Source: an uncultured Roseateles sp. (GTDB taxonomy: Bacteria; Pseudomonadota; Gammaproteobacteria; Burkholderiales; Burkholderiaceae). Taken from it: a DNA stretch of 51,848 bases. Positions within the stretch are counted from its first letter, which is position 1; each line of letters begins with the position of its first letter. The stretch spans positions 1-51,848 of the forward strand of contig CAMPJJ010000029.1 in NCBI GenBank assembly GCA_946886855.1. Direction: 5' to 3'. Shown piece by piece: positions 40,593-49,750 of the stretch. The notes beneath the pieces were generated by a model, which was not told the DNA's origin, ran no database searches, and saw only the letters and a list, made by a program, of their open reading frames with translations. A program made the position numbers and the translations under genes.

Positions 40593-43411
40593 GCACGGGC
40601 GGCGCATCCCCGCGTCCATCGGCGTGGCCGCCGGACCTGCACGGTCCGGCCGTGCGCCCGGCGGCATCGCAGGCGGCATCGGCGCCGTCGGCGCCGGTGA
40701 AGCTGTCGCCGACGACGGAGGAAGAACGCGACGTCGGCTTCGACGGGCTGCGCGCACGCGGCATCGGCCTGCTGCAGAAGCTCAGCGGCGGCGTCTGGAC
40801 CGATCACAACCTGCACGACCCGGGCATCACGATGCTGGAGCAGCTGTGCTTCGGACTCACCGACGTCGTCTACCGCGCGGGCTTCCCGGTCGCGGACCAC
40901 CTCACCGATGCGGACGGCACCATCGACTACGAGGCCCTCTCGCTGCATCCGCCGGCCGAGGTCTTCCCCTGCCGACCGACCACGCCGGCGGACTACCGGC
41001 GTCATCTGCTCGACGCGACGCCCGGCCTGGATGACGCCACGCTGGTGCCGGAGCCCGGCACCGGCCTGTACCGGTTGCAGCTGCAGCTGTCGCGGGATTC
41101 GGGAGGGCCATCGGGAGGTCCATCGGGAGGACCGCGGGACGCCACAGCGGGCGCCCGCCTGTCCGACGAGGTCGCCGGGGAACGCATCGCCGCGGCGCGC
41201 GCGGCCTACTTCGAGCGCCGCAACCTCGGCGAGGACCTCCACCCGGACATCGTGCGCATGCGCGACGTGCCCTGCGACCTGCACGCCGACATCGACATCG
41301 CCGGTCCGCGCGACGGCGTCGACATCCTGGCCGAGGTCTACGACCGCTGCGCGCGCCACATCGCACGCGCGGCGGTCTCGCGCACGCTGGACGAGCTGCT
41401 GCGCGAGGGCCGTTCGCTGGAACGCATCTACACCGGGCCGGCGCTGCGCAACGGCTTCATCGAGGACGCGCCCGCGCCGGAGGCGGGCTACGCCGCCGAG
41501 CGGCTGTTCCTCTCGGACCTGACGACGGTGGTGCTGTCGGTGCCCGGCGTGGTCGATGCGCGCGTGATGGCGCTGCGGGCCGAAGGCCGCGAGGCGACGG
41601 CGGGCTCGGTCGAATGGCGCGGCGCGGACTGGGCGCTGTCGCTGCGCCTGCCCGACCGCGACGTGCCGTCCACGATCAGCGTGCGGCGCCGCGGCAACGT
41701 GGTGCCGGTGGCCTGGAACGACCTGCGCCGTCGGCTCGAGGACCTGCGCTCGGCCGGGCGCTCCCATCGCGCGCGCGGGCGCACCGAACAGGCCGCGCGC
41801 GCCGCCGAGCTGCTGCCGCGCGGCGTGCACCGGCGCCTGGACGCCTATGTCTCGGTGCAGGAGCACCTGCCCGCGATCTACGGCCTCGGCCGCTACGGCG
41901 TACCCTCCTCCGCGCCGCCGCAGCGGCAGGCGCGCGCCAAGCAGCTCAAGGCCTACCTGGTGATGCAGGAGCAGGCCATCGCGCAAGGCCTGGCACAGCT
42001 GCAGCATCTTCGCGAGCTGTTCTCGGTCACGCCCGGCGCGCGCCAGGGCCTGTGGACGCAGCTGATCGGCGCCGAGGCCGTGCCGGGGCTGGACCAGCTC
42101 TACCTGCATCCGCCGCAGGTCGTCATGGAGGCGGTGTACCGCCCCTTCGACCGCTCGGCGCGGCGCAAGAACCGGGCGCTGGACCACCTGCTGGCGCTGC
42201 ACGGCGAGACCTACACGCAGAACTCGATGCGGCAGTTCCTGGGCCACCTCAGCCCCGAGGAGGCCGAGACCCTGCTGCTGGAGAACAAGGCCACCTGGCT
42301 GCGCGACATCGTGCAGCTGACGCGCGATCGCGCCGGCGGTTTCGATCCGGGCCGGCCGTCGTGGGACGTGGCGGAGAACTGCGGCGGCTTGCAGCGCCGG
42401 GCCAGCCTGCTGCTGGGTTTCAGGCAATGGCACGACCGGCCGCTGACGCGCGCGCTGCGCGAGCAGCGCTTCACCATCGTCGCGACGCCGGGCGCCGGGC
42501 ATCAGCCGTGGCTGCTCGACGGCCAGGACGACACGGTGCGGCTGGCGCCGTCCGCCGGCCACGCGGTGCAGCCGGCCGACCGCGCGCAGGTGCGCGAGGA
42601 CCTGCAGCGCATGCCCTGGCTGCGCCTGCCGATCCCGGCCGGACTGCTGCGCGCCGGGCAGCGCAGCTCACACTACCGATTGATGCCGAGCCCGGGGACC
42701 TCCTGGAGCGCAAGTGCGAGCAAGGACAGCAGCAGCGGCAGCGGCGACAGAAGCGGCAGCGGCGACAGAAGCGGCAGCGGCGGCAGCGGCAGCCATGGCG
42801 GCGGCGCTTGCCGGCTGATCCTCGGCCCTGACGAGGATCAGCGCTGGTGGCTGCTGGGCGAGTTCCCCGACGCCGCCGCCGCGCGTCGCGGCGCCGCCAG
42901 CCTGCGGCTCTTCCTGCGCCATCTGGACCAGGAGAGCGAAGGCATGCACGTCGTCGAGCACGTGCTGCTGCGCCCGCTGCGGCAGGACGCGCTCGCGCAT
43001 GCGCGGCTGGGCTTGTCGAAGGACTTCCACCAGCTGCGCGTGACCGTGGTGCTGCCGGGATGGACGCAGCGCACCTCCCAGCCCGCGTTCCGCAACTTCG
43101 CGGAGGAGACGCTGCGCATCAGCTGCCCGGCTCATCTGACGCTGCGTTGCGTTTGGCTGGACGCGGAAGCAATGCAACGCTTCGAGGACACCTATTCGGC
43201 CTGGCTGGAGGCGCGCCTCGCGTGGGCCGGCGCGCCGGACAGCGACCGCGCCAGGACGCTGGCGGACGAGACCGCCTGCCGCGTCATCGAGCGCCTGGGG
43301 ATCGACGATCCGACGAGGGATGGGGGCGACGGCGGCCATGGTGGCGGCTCCGGCCGCGGCCCGCGCGCAGAGGACGACGGCCAAGCGCCGGTCGTGCAAG
43401 GCCATGCGTGA
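40589..43411 (+). CDS. eCIS baseplate wedge protein, J-like (Afp12/Pvc12)
   Basis: A 940-aa second large baseplate protein. GTG 40589 overlaps the previous stop (GTGA). After a Pro/Ala tail comes GGVWTDHNLHDPGITMLEQL and CFGLTDVVYRAGFPVADHL, the hallmark of Afp12-like wedges (W-T-D/N-x-N-x-H-D-P-G-I). Later segments include RAVSRTLDELLREGRSLERI-like residues, GYAAERLFLSDLTTVVLSVP and HVVEHVLLRPLRQ near the end. Two inserted Gly/Ser or Gly/Pro repeats break the body (41101-41136, 42737-42795). The tape measure gene starts 8 bp before its stop. Confidence 0.92.
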   Translation: MSTGGASPRPSAWPPDLHGPAVRPAASQAASAPSAPVKLSPTTEEERDVGFDGLRARGIGLLQKLSGGVWTDHNLHDPGITMLEQLCFGLTDVVYRAGFPVADHLTDADGTIDYEALSLHPPAEVFPCRPTTPADYRRHLLDATPGLDDATLVPEPGTGLYRLQLQLSRDSGGPSGGPSGGPRDATAGARLSDEVAGERIAAARAAYFERRNLGEDLHPDIVRMRDVPCDLHADIDIAGPRDGVDILAEVYDRCARHIARAAVSRTLDELLREGRSLERIYTGPALRNGFIEDAPAPEAGYAAERLFLSDLTTVVLSVPGVVDARVMALRAEGREATAGSVEWRGADWALSLRLPDRDVPSTISVRRRGNVVPVAWNDLRRRLEDLRSAGRSHRARGRTEQAARAAELLPRGVHRRLDAYVSVQEHLPAIYGLGRYGVPSSAPPQRQARAKQLKAYLVMQEQAIAQGLAQLQHLRELFSVTPGARQGLWTQLIGAEAVPGLDQLYLHPPQVVMEAVYRPFDRSARRKNRALDHLLALHGETYTQNSMRQFLGHLSPEEAETLLLENKATWLRDIVQLTRDRAGGFDPGRPSWDVAENCGGLQRRASLLLGFRQWHDRPLTRALREQRFTIVATPGAGHQPWLLDGQDDTVRLAPSAGHAVQPADRAQVREDLQRMPWLRLPIPAGLLRAGQRSSHYRLMPSPGTSWSASASKDSSSGSGDRSGSGDRSGSGGSGSHGGGACRLILGPDEDQRWWLLGEFPDAAAARRGAASLRLFLRHLDQESEGMHVVEHVLLRPLRQDALAHARLGLSKDFHQLRVTVVLPGWTQRTSQPAFRNFAEETLRISCPAHLTLRCVWLDAEAMQRFEDTYSAWLEARLAWAGAPDSDRARTLADETACRVIERLGIDDPTRDGGDGGHGGGSGRGPRAEDDGQAPVVQGHA
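41101..41136 (+). repeat. 12-bp repeats encoding GGPS units in the second wedge gene
   Basis: GGGAGGNCCATC is present twice (41101, 41113), with a third degenerate copy (41125). It encodes GGPSGGPSGGP, a flexible loop. Confidence 0.8.
42737..42772 (+). repeat. Two perfect 18-bp repeats encoding a Gly/Ser linker in the second wedge gene
   Basis: GGCAGCGGCGACAGAAGC occurs at 42737 and 42755, followed by GGCAGC units to about 42795. It encodes GSGDRSGSGDRSGSGG. The linker separates the wedge body from the C-terminal region that ends near HVVEHVLLRPL. Confidence 0.85.
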
Positions 43412-45470
43412 GTCCGACCGCCCGTTGCCGCACCTCGTCGAACGCATGACGGTCGACGCCGACTTCGGCGCCTGCCTGGGGTTCGGCCTTGGCGCGGGCC
43501 ACGGCATGGGCCAGGGCCAGGGCATGGGCCAGGGCATGGGCCAGGGCATGGGCACCTCGCCGGGCGAAACCGAGGCGCGCCTCGTCGCCTGCGTCCAAGG
43601 CCCGCTGCTGCGCGTGATCGACGAGGTCTTCGACGCCTGCTGCCCGCCCGAGGAACACTGGCGCCTGGACGAGCTGGAGATCGACCTGGGCGAGCTGCCC
43701 GCCGCGGAGTGGGAGACCGCAGCGCCGCGCGTGCTGCGCGAGCGCCTGCGCCGCGTGCTGGAGGAACTGCGCGGCCCCGGCGCGATCAGCGCGTCCGGCC
43801 GCGCGACCGGTCTGCGCGTGCGCACCCGGCCGCAGGCGCGGCGCGACGCCTTGCTGCACTTCCTTCGACATGGTCGGCTGCCGTGGCAGGGCCGCGGAGA
43901 CGATCCGGTCAGCCTCGCCCGCGAGGCCTTGCGCGAGGACGCCGGGGCGCTGGTCGCCGCGTTGCGCGCCGCGCCCGATCGCGCGGCCTTGCTGCGGCGG
44001 CTGGCCGCGCAGTTCGACGAGGACCTGCTGGGCACGCTGGTCCACGCCTTCATGCCGGGGGAACCGGCCGCGGCGGCGAAGCTGCTCGACATCGTCGCGC
44101 AGGCGCGGCGCGACGGGCGCTCGCCGCGCACCCGCGCCGCCCTGTGGGAATCGGTGCTGGGTCAGGCGATGGACCATGCGGTCGCGCCGCGACCGGCCGC
44201 GCTGATGCTGCTGCGGGCGCAAGTGCTCGCGGCGCTGGATGCGGGCGCGGCGTTCTCCGGCGGCGGCGATCCGCTGCGCGGCATCGCGCATGCGTGGGCG
44301 CCGCTGCTGCGCGAGGACCGCGACTGGCTGCGCGCCACGCTGCAACGTGTCGGCGAGGCGGCCACGGTGCGCGAGCGGCTGGTGCAGGCGCTGCCCGAGC
44401 CGCTGCTGCCGCGCCTGCTCAGCCTGTGGATGGCCGAGCCCGCCGCCGAGGCCGTCGCCGCGTGGATCGCCGCCGTCGCGTCCGGCGAGGTGCCGGGCGT
44501 GCTGTCGCACGGGAGGGGCGCGCTGTCGCATGAACTCGCGGCGGCGATGCACGGCGCCCGCACGATGGGACGCTCCTCGTCGCGCCCGCTTTCGCCGACC
44601 GCCGATGGCGCGACGGTCGAAGCGCGCCGGCGTCGGCTCTGGCAGGCCACGCTCGGCCACGCGGTGCGTCATCCGACGACGAGCTTCGACCCGGCGCGCT
44701 ACGAAGCCGAGGTCCGCGAAGACCTGGAGCGTCACGCGCCACCCGGTGCCGAGCCGCCGGCGCGCTGGTTCGACCGCGCCGTGCGCGCGGCCACCGCCGT
44801 GCTGTCGGCCGCGCTGTCCCTGCTGCGGCTGCCGTGGCGCAAGTCGCCGGCCGCATCGCGCGCGTCTTCCGACCGGGACGGATCCGGCGGTTCGAAGGCA
44901 GGCGGCTCCGCGACGGAAGGCGGCGTTGATGACCACGCAGATGCCGACGCAGATGCCGACGCCATGACCGAGCAGATCGCCGTCGGCAACGCCGGCCTGG
45001 TGCTGGTGTCGCCCTACCTGCCGCGGCTGTTCTCGATGCTCGGCCTCGCCGACGAGCGCGCGTTCCTCGGCCCGGAAGCGGCGTCTCGCGCCGCGCTGCT
45101 GCTGCAGGCGCTCGCGACCGGCCACGCAGCCGGGCCGGAATCGGAACTGGTGCTCAACAAGCTGCTGTGCGGCCTGCCGCTGGACGCGCCGCTGCCGCGC
45201 GTGATCGATCTCTCCGACGCGGAGCGCGACGCGATCGACGGCCTGATCGGCGCGGTCATCCAGCACTGGCGGATCCTGGGCACGACCTCGATCGACGGCC
45301 TGCGCGGCACCTTCCTGCGCCGCGCCGGCCATCTGGCGCGGCGCGACGACGCGTGGCAGCTCGCGGTCGAGCCGGGGCCCTTCGACATGCTGATCGATCA
45401 ACTGCCGTGGGGCTACGCGACCTTGCGACATCCGTGGATGGAAAGGGTGATTCATGTGGACTGGCGCTGA
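43404..45470 (+). CDS. Contractile injection system tape measure protein (Afp14/Pvc14-like)
   Basis: A 688-aa protein expected to set tube length. The start shows LPHLVERMTVDADFGACLGF then a Gly/Met/Gln repeat, followed by HWRLDELEIDLGELPAAEWE, the pattern of the CIS_TMP family (rLdrLeidLG). Further helices include ALLHFLRHGRLPWQGRGDD. The C-terminal end has ENAGLVLVSPYLPRLF-type residues (VGNAGLVLVSPYLPRLFSML), ELVLNKLLCGLPLDAPLPRV and LAVEPGPFDMLIDQLPWGYA, all typical. The ATG lies 8 bp inside the previous gene, and the AAA+ gene starts 17 bp before its stop. Confidence 0.93.
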   Translation: MRESDRPLPHLVERMTVDADFGACLGFGLGAGHGMGQGQGMGQGMGQGMGTSPGETEARLVACVQGPLLRVIDEVFDACCPPEEHWRLDELEIDLGELPAAEWETAAPRVLRERLRRVLEELRGPGAISASGRATGLRVRTRPQARRDALLHFLRHGRLPWQGRGDDPVSLAREALREDAGALVAALRAAPDRAALLRRLAAQFDEDLLGTLVHAFMPGEPAAAAKLLDIVAQARRDGRSPRTRAALWESVLGQAMDHAVAPRPAALMLLRAQVLAALDAGAAFSGGGDPLRGIAHAWAPLLREDRDWLRATLQRVGEAATVRERLVQALPEPLLPRLLSLWMAEPAAEAVAAWIAAVASGEVPGVLSHGRGALSHELAAAMHGARTMGRSSSRPLSPTADGATVEARRRRLWQATLGHAVRHPTTSFDPARYEAEVREDLERHAPPGAEPPARWFDRAVRAATAVLSAALSLLRLPWRKSPAASRASSDRDGSGGSKAGGSATEGGVDDHADADADADAMTEQIAVGNAGLVLVSPYLPRLFSMLGLADERAFLGPEAASRAALLLQALATGHAAGPESELVLNKLLCGLPLDAPLPRVIDLSDAERDAIDGLIGAVIQHWRILGTTSIDGLRGTFLRRAGHLARRDDAWQLAVEPGPFDMLIDQLPWGYATLRHPWMERVIHVDWR
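43503..43553 (+). repeat. 12-bp repeats encoding GMGQ units in the tape measure gene
   Basis: GGCATGGGCCAG occurs at 43503, 43521 and 43533 with partial copies. It encodes a Gly-Met-Gly-Gln series near residues 34-50 of the tape measure protein. A change in copy number here would slightly alter protein length without breaking the frame. Confidence 0.88.
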
Positions 45471-46845
45471 CCCGTCGCCCCGCGCGACGTCCAACGCGCG
45501 GGCCTTGGAAGCCGAGTTGCAGTGGCTGGACCACGTGCTGCAGCTGCGGCTGGCCGGACACTTCGGGCAGGACGGCGCGCCGGCGTCGCCGCACGCCGCG
45601 GCGGATCGCGGCGAGCTGCCGCTTCCGCCGCCCTTGCCGGCCACACCCGACGACGACCTCACCCGCCTGATCCGCGAAGGCGGGCTCGGTCCGGCGGAGC
45701 GGCTGGTGCTCGCGCTCGCGCTGGCGCCGCACCTGCGGCCGCAGCTGATGGACCTCCTCTTCGTCAGCAACCGCAACCTGGACCGCGGCTTCTGCGAGTT
45801 CGGCGGCTGGAAGGGCCGGCACCACGGCGGCTTCCTGCCGACGGTGGAGACGGCGGCCTTCCTGCTCGCAGGCGAGGACCTCTCGCGCCGCTTCGCCCTG
45901 CGGCAGATGCTGGACGAGACCGCGCCGCTGCGTCGGCTCGGGCTGGTGCGGCTCGCCCATGAGGCGCCGGGCGAGCCCTGGTACGGCTCCGCGCTGCTGG
46001 CCGGCGCCGACACGCTGGACCTGCTGTGCACCGGCGAGTCGCGCAAGCCCGACTACAGCACGCAGTTCCCCGCCAAGCTCATCGAGACCCAGCTCGGCTG
46101 GGACGACCTGGTGCTGGATCCCGACGTGATGGAGGAAGTCGAGGCCATCATCACCTGGGCCCGCCACGGCGACACGCTGATGCGGGACTGGCAGCTCGAC
46201 AAGGCGCTCAAGCCCGGTTACCGCTGCCTGTTCTTCGGCCCGCCCGGCACCGGCAAGACGCTCACCGCCACGCTCATCGGCGACAAGGTCGGCGCGGACG
46301 TCTACCGCATCGACCTGTCGATGGTGGTGTCCAAGTACATCGGCGAGACGGAGAAGAACCTCGCCCAGGTCTTCGACCAGGCGCAGCACCGGCGCTGGAT
46401 CCTGTTCTTCGACGAGGCGGACGCGCTCTTCGGCAAGCGGACCGCGACCTCCAGCAGCAACGACCGCCACGCCAACCAGGAGGTGTCCTACCTGCTGCAA
46501 CGGGTCGAGGACTTCCCCGGCACGGTCATCCTGGCCAGCAACCTCAAGGGCAACATCGACGACGCCTTCGCGCGGCGTTTCCAGTCGGCGGTGTATTTCC
46601 CGATGCCGGACGCCGAGCAGCGCCTGCGGCTGTGGGAAGGCATGGTGCGGCACACCGGGCGGCTGGACGTGGACGTGGACCTGGCCGACTTCGCCGAGCG
46701 GCATGAACTGGCCGGCGGCGCCATCGCCAACGTGGTGCGCTTCGGCGCGATCAACGCGATGCAGGCGGGACGCGACCGCATCCTGGCCGCCGACCTGCGC
46801 CGCGGCATCGCCAAGGAACTGCGCAAGGAAGGACGCACGGTGTAG
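45454..46845 (+). CDS. eCIS AAA+ ATPase (Afp15/Pvc15-like)
   Basis: A 463-aa ATPase. Walker A is FFGPPGTGKT (K268) and Walker B is WILFFDEADALFGKR (D320, E321). Sensor 1 is in VILASNLKGNIDDAF and the arginine finger region follows as ARRFQSAVYFPMPDAEQRLR. The N-terminal 200 residues contain LEAELQWLDHVLQLRLAGHF and DLLFVSNRNLDRGFCEFGGW, which are typical of Pvc15. In eCIS particles this ATPase is needed for assembly or for loading of cargo, and acts in the cytoplasm. The gene overlaps the tape measure gene by 17 bp. Confidence 0.95.
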   Translation: MWTGADPSPRATSNARALEAELQWLDHVLQLRLAGHFGQDGAPASPHAAADRGELPLPPPLPATPDDDLTRLIREGGLGPAERLVLALALAPHLRPQLMDLLFVSNRNLDRGFCEFGGWKGRHHGGFLPTVETAAFLLAGEDLSRRFALRQMLDETAPLRRLGLVRLAHEAPGEPWYGSALLAGADTLDLLCTGESRKPDYSTQFPAKLIETQLGWDDLVLDPDVMEEVEAIITWARHGDTLMRDWQLDKALKPGYRCLFFGPPGTGKTLTATLIGDKVGADVYRIDLSMVVSKYIGETEKNLAQVFDQAQHRRWILFFDEADALFGKRTATSSSNDRHANQEVSYLLQRVEDFPGTVILASNLKGNIDDAFARRFQSAVYFPMPDAEQRLRLWEGMVRHTGRLDVDVDLADFAERHELAGGAIANVVRFGAINAMQAGRDRILAADLRRGIAKELRKEGRTV

Positions 46846-46850
46846 CCGCC

Positions 46851-49676
46851 ATGGGAACTCGCGCCTTCCTCCGATCGCTGCGTCGACGCGGGTCCGTCGA
46901 CGACTGGGCCGACGACGCGCCCGACACCGGCCCGCGCGCCTCGTCGCCCTGCCGCCACTGCGCGCGCCTGCGCTGGTTCGTCGGCGGCACGCTGCTCGCG
47001 GCGGCGCTGCTGGTGCTGCACGCGGGCGCGCAGTCGCCGTCACGATCGTCTGCCGCCGCGCCGCCCGCTGCGTCCCCGGCGTCCCCGGCGTCCCCGGCGT
47101 CCCCGGCGTCTCCGAAGAAGGTGTCGTCGAACGTTGCTGCGGCAGCAGCGTCGGCGGCTTCGGCAGCTTCGGCGGCGGCCGACGCGACGGTCTACGTGGC
47201 CACGCCGCGCCCGCTGCCGCCGCGCCCTGAAGAGCCGATCGCATCAGCCGCGCTGGCGGCGCCGACGTCGGCCGCCCCGCCCGCCCCGGGCGCCGCTTCC
47301 TCGGCCGGCCGCGATCCGATGTGGCTGGTCTACCAGACCATCCCGCTGCCGTCGGGACGCCTGAACCGGCCCTACAAGGCGCGCGACCTGGTGCGCGGCG
47401 GCAAGCCGCCGTACCGCATCGCCATCGACGGCGAACTGCCGCCGGGCATGTTCGTCGAGGAGGATGGCGCGCTGGCCGGCACGCCGACAAGGGTCGGCAA
47501 CTTCCGCTTCCTGCTGACCGCGACCGACGCGTCGCGGACCCGGAACCTCGAGCAGGCCTTGTACGAGATCCGCGTCATCGATCCCAAGCCCGTGGCGGCC
47601 ACGCCGGCCGCGCCGGCCGTGCCCGCATCGGCGCCGGCGCCTGCCAAGGCCCGCAGGCCGGACACGTTGAAGACGATCACCGAGGACCAGACCAGTTTCA
47701 CCGTGCCGGACGATCCGCCGCCGCCGATGACCTACGTGCTCACGCAGGAGAAGCTCGACGCGATCTTCAAGAACGCGGAGGCCTCGGCGGGCGAGTCGCT
47801 GATGACCGCGGCCGCCGCGGGCGAACCGGCGGCGGAAGGTGCGGCCGAGGGCACGGCGCCGGGCCCCAAGGCGCTCGCGGTGAAGCCGCCGGTGATGGGG
47901 CCGACGCTCGACCAGTTGCGCGAGATGCTGATGCCCTTGAAGGACGTGGAGCATCCGACGCGCGCGGTGTTCCAGGACTCGCTGCGGGCGCGCCAGTGCG
48001 TCTACTTCCTGCGGCACGTCAACGAGCTGGCTCTCGAGCAGAACAAGGCCGCGATCGAGCGCTGCCCGCGCATCGAGGACCTCGCCGAACGCGACCGCGC
48101 GCCGCTCCAGGAACGGACGGCCGCGCCGACGCCGACGCCGACGTCGAAGCCTTCAGCCAGCCCGGGCTCGGCGAAGCTGCCGCCGGGCAGCCTGCCGGTC
48201 AACACCTTCCTCGACATGCTGATGCCCGCGACGCTGCGCGAGGAGATCACCGACGCGGCCGGCGTCGAGCATCCGGTCTCGCAGGCCAAGGTACTGAAGC
48301 TCGCGCCGGACGGCTGCGGCTGCAGCCTGCCCGACATCGAGAACGACGTCTTCGGCTTCCTCCCCTACTGGATGCACGGCGAGGGCGACGCGCCGATCCC
48401 GGTGCGCTTCGACAAGTTCACGCGGCTGCAGTACATGGGCGCGATCCTGCGCAGCAACGGCGAGTTCCTGCTGCCGACCGGTTACGAGAGCCCCGGCGGC
48501 GGCTTCGCGCGGCGCGTGGACCAGTACGGCGTCGGCCTCGACCTGGTGCTGTACCGGCGCGATTTCCACGTGCTGATGCGCCTGGAGGGCGAGGCCCGCG
48601 AGCGCATGCTCCAGGCGACCGAGGCCAAGGTCGGCGAGATGCTCGACCTGCGCCACTCCGATCTGCAGGGCGATCTGGAAACGCTGCTGCCGCCGGGCTG
48701 GCGCGAGGCGGCCTTCGTCTACGACGGCCTCACCGTCTTCTTCGAGGTCACCGACCGCGAGGCCGCGGCGCCGGAGTTCGAGCGCTTCTACCTCGACTAC
48801 CTGCAGCGCCTGCTGACGGTGATGCAGAAACGGCCGTCGCGCGCCTTCCACCTCAACCTGGTGATTCCGCAGCACCTGATGGGCGAGTCGGGCACGGCGT
48901 TCCGGTTCCGCAACCTGCTGACGATCATGAAGACGGCGGAGCGCCAGCGCGGCACGGGCGACGCGGGCGACCACAAGGAACGCGGCGCGGCGGCGGCCTC
49001 GTACAAGTCGACGCCGGACTACGCCGGCAAGACCGACATCACGGTGCGTTTCCTGACGCCGCTGGGGCTGGCGTCCGACGTGAACAAGATGCAGCTGCGC
49101 AACCGCACCGACTTCAACGACGAACTCACCGGCCCCGACCGCATGGCGGTGCTGGGCAGCATGATGCCGGTGCTGGTGTATCCGGGCGGCAAGCAGGCGG
49201 AGCTGCCGCCGTCGGCGCTCGACGCGCTGGACCGCGACCTGGTCTACATCGGCTGGTCCTTCGGCGGGGTCGCGTTCTGGCCGGTGCCGGTGTCGGACGT
49301 GGGCGCCGGCCAGAGCGTGCTGGTGAAGCTGCACGACCGCTTCTGGTCCTTCCTGGACCAGGACACGCGCTTCTGCCAGATCGTGTGCCCGATGCGCATG
49401 CCGCTGCGGCTGGCGCTGGAGGCGCTGCTGGTGATCGTCGGCACCACCTTGCTGCTCTACGGCTGGAACTGCCGGGTGCGACGCCTGGGCCGCGTGATCC
49501 TGATGGTGCTGTGGGCGGGGGGGCTGGTGACACTGGCGGTGGCCAGCGCGATCTTCTCCTGCGATCCGTCGCTGAATCAGCTGAGGACGGGCAACACCCT
49601 GCTGGTGGTGATCATCGGGGTGCTGATCGTGGGCGGGCTGATCGTCACCTTCAAGCCCCGGGTGGAAGCGCCCTGA
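46851..49676 (+). CDS. Membrane-anchored Ig-like/GH18-like protein of the eCIS operon, catalytic motif degenerate
   Basis: A 941-aa protein. Residues about 42-58 are a membrane anchor (RWFVGGTLLAAALLVLHAGA) preceded by a cytoplasmic CRHC. An Ala/Ser/Pro linker follows, then a putative Ig (He_PIG) domain at about 160-245 (LPPGMFVEEDGALAGTPTRV). From about 500 to 825 I read a GH18-like TIM barrel: VFGFLPYWM (strand 1), YMGAILRSNGEFL (2), YGVGLDLVLYRRDF (3), AFVYDGLTVFFEV (4), GGVAFWPVPV (8). Strand 4 should read DGxDxDxE; here it is D625-G-L-T-V-F-F-E632, so two of three Asp are lost. Three further helices end the protein. So it likely holds a periplasmic domain that binds or once cut the cell wall. 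Role in release or anchoring of the eCIS is inference. Confidence 0.72.
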   Translation: MGTRAFLRSLRRRGSVDDWADDAPDTGPRASSPCRHCARLRWFVGGTLLAAALLVLHAGAQSPSRSSAAAPPAASPASPASPASPASPKKVSSNVAAAAASAASAASAAADATVYVATPRPLPPRPEEPIASAALAAPTSAAPPAPGAASSAGRDPMWLVYQTIPLPSGRLNRPYKARDLVRGGKPPYRIAIDGELPPGMFVEEDGALAGTPTRVGNFRFLLTATDASRTRNLEQALYEIRVIDPKPVAATPAAPAVPASAPAPAKARRPDTLKTITEDQTSFTVPDDPPPPMTYVLTQEKLDAIFKNAEASAGESLMTAAAAGEPAAEGAAEGTAPGPKALAVKPPVMGPTLDQLREMLMPLKDVEHPTRAVFQDSLRARQCVYFLRHVNELALEQNKAAIERCPRIEDLAERDRAPLQERTAAPTPTPTSKPSASPGSAKLPPGSLPVNTFLDMLMPATLREEITDAAGVEHPVSQAKVLKLAPDGCGCSLPDIENDVFGFLPYWMHGEGDAPIPVRFDKFTRLQYMGAILRSNGEFLLPTGYESPGGGFARRVDQYGVGLDLVLYRRDFHVLMRLEGEARERMLQATEAKVGEMLDLRHSDLQGDLETLLPPGWREAAFVYDGLTVFFEVTDREAAAPEFERFYLDYLQRLLTVMQKRPSRAFHLNLVIPQHLMGESGTAFRFRNLLTIMKTAERQRGTGDAGDHKERGAAAASYKSTPDYAGKTDITVRFLTPLGLASDVNKMQLRNRTDFNDELTGPDRMAVLGSMMPVLVYPGGKQAELPPSALDALDRDLVYIGWSFGGVAFWPVPVSDVGAGQSVLVKLHDRFWSFLDQDTRFCQIVCPMRMPLRLALEALLVIVGTTLLLYGWNCRVRRLGRVILMVLWAGGLVTLAVASAIFSCDPSLNQLRTGNTLLVVIIGVLIVGGLIVTFKPRVEAP
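47072..47107 (+). repeat. Four perfect 9-bp repeats in the membrane-anchored GH18-like gene
   Basis: GTCCCCGGC is present at 47072, 47081, 47090 and 47099, encoding ASP units (frame Ala-Ser-Pro). It is part of the disordered linker behind the first membrane helix. Confidence 0.9.
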
Positions 49677-49750
49677 TCCTCCATGACGCCCACTGAAGCC
49701 CCCGGCCGCGCGGACGGCTCCGCGCCGATCGATCACGACAGGAGCGAGTG

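Noticed and set aside
43284..46046. A 920-codon minus-strand frame opposite the tape measure and ATPase genes
   Set aside because: No domain residues; the opposite strand encodes Walker A/B motifs and CIS_TMP segments.
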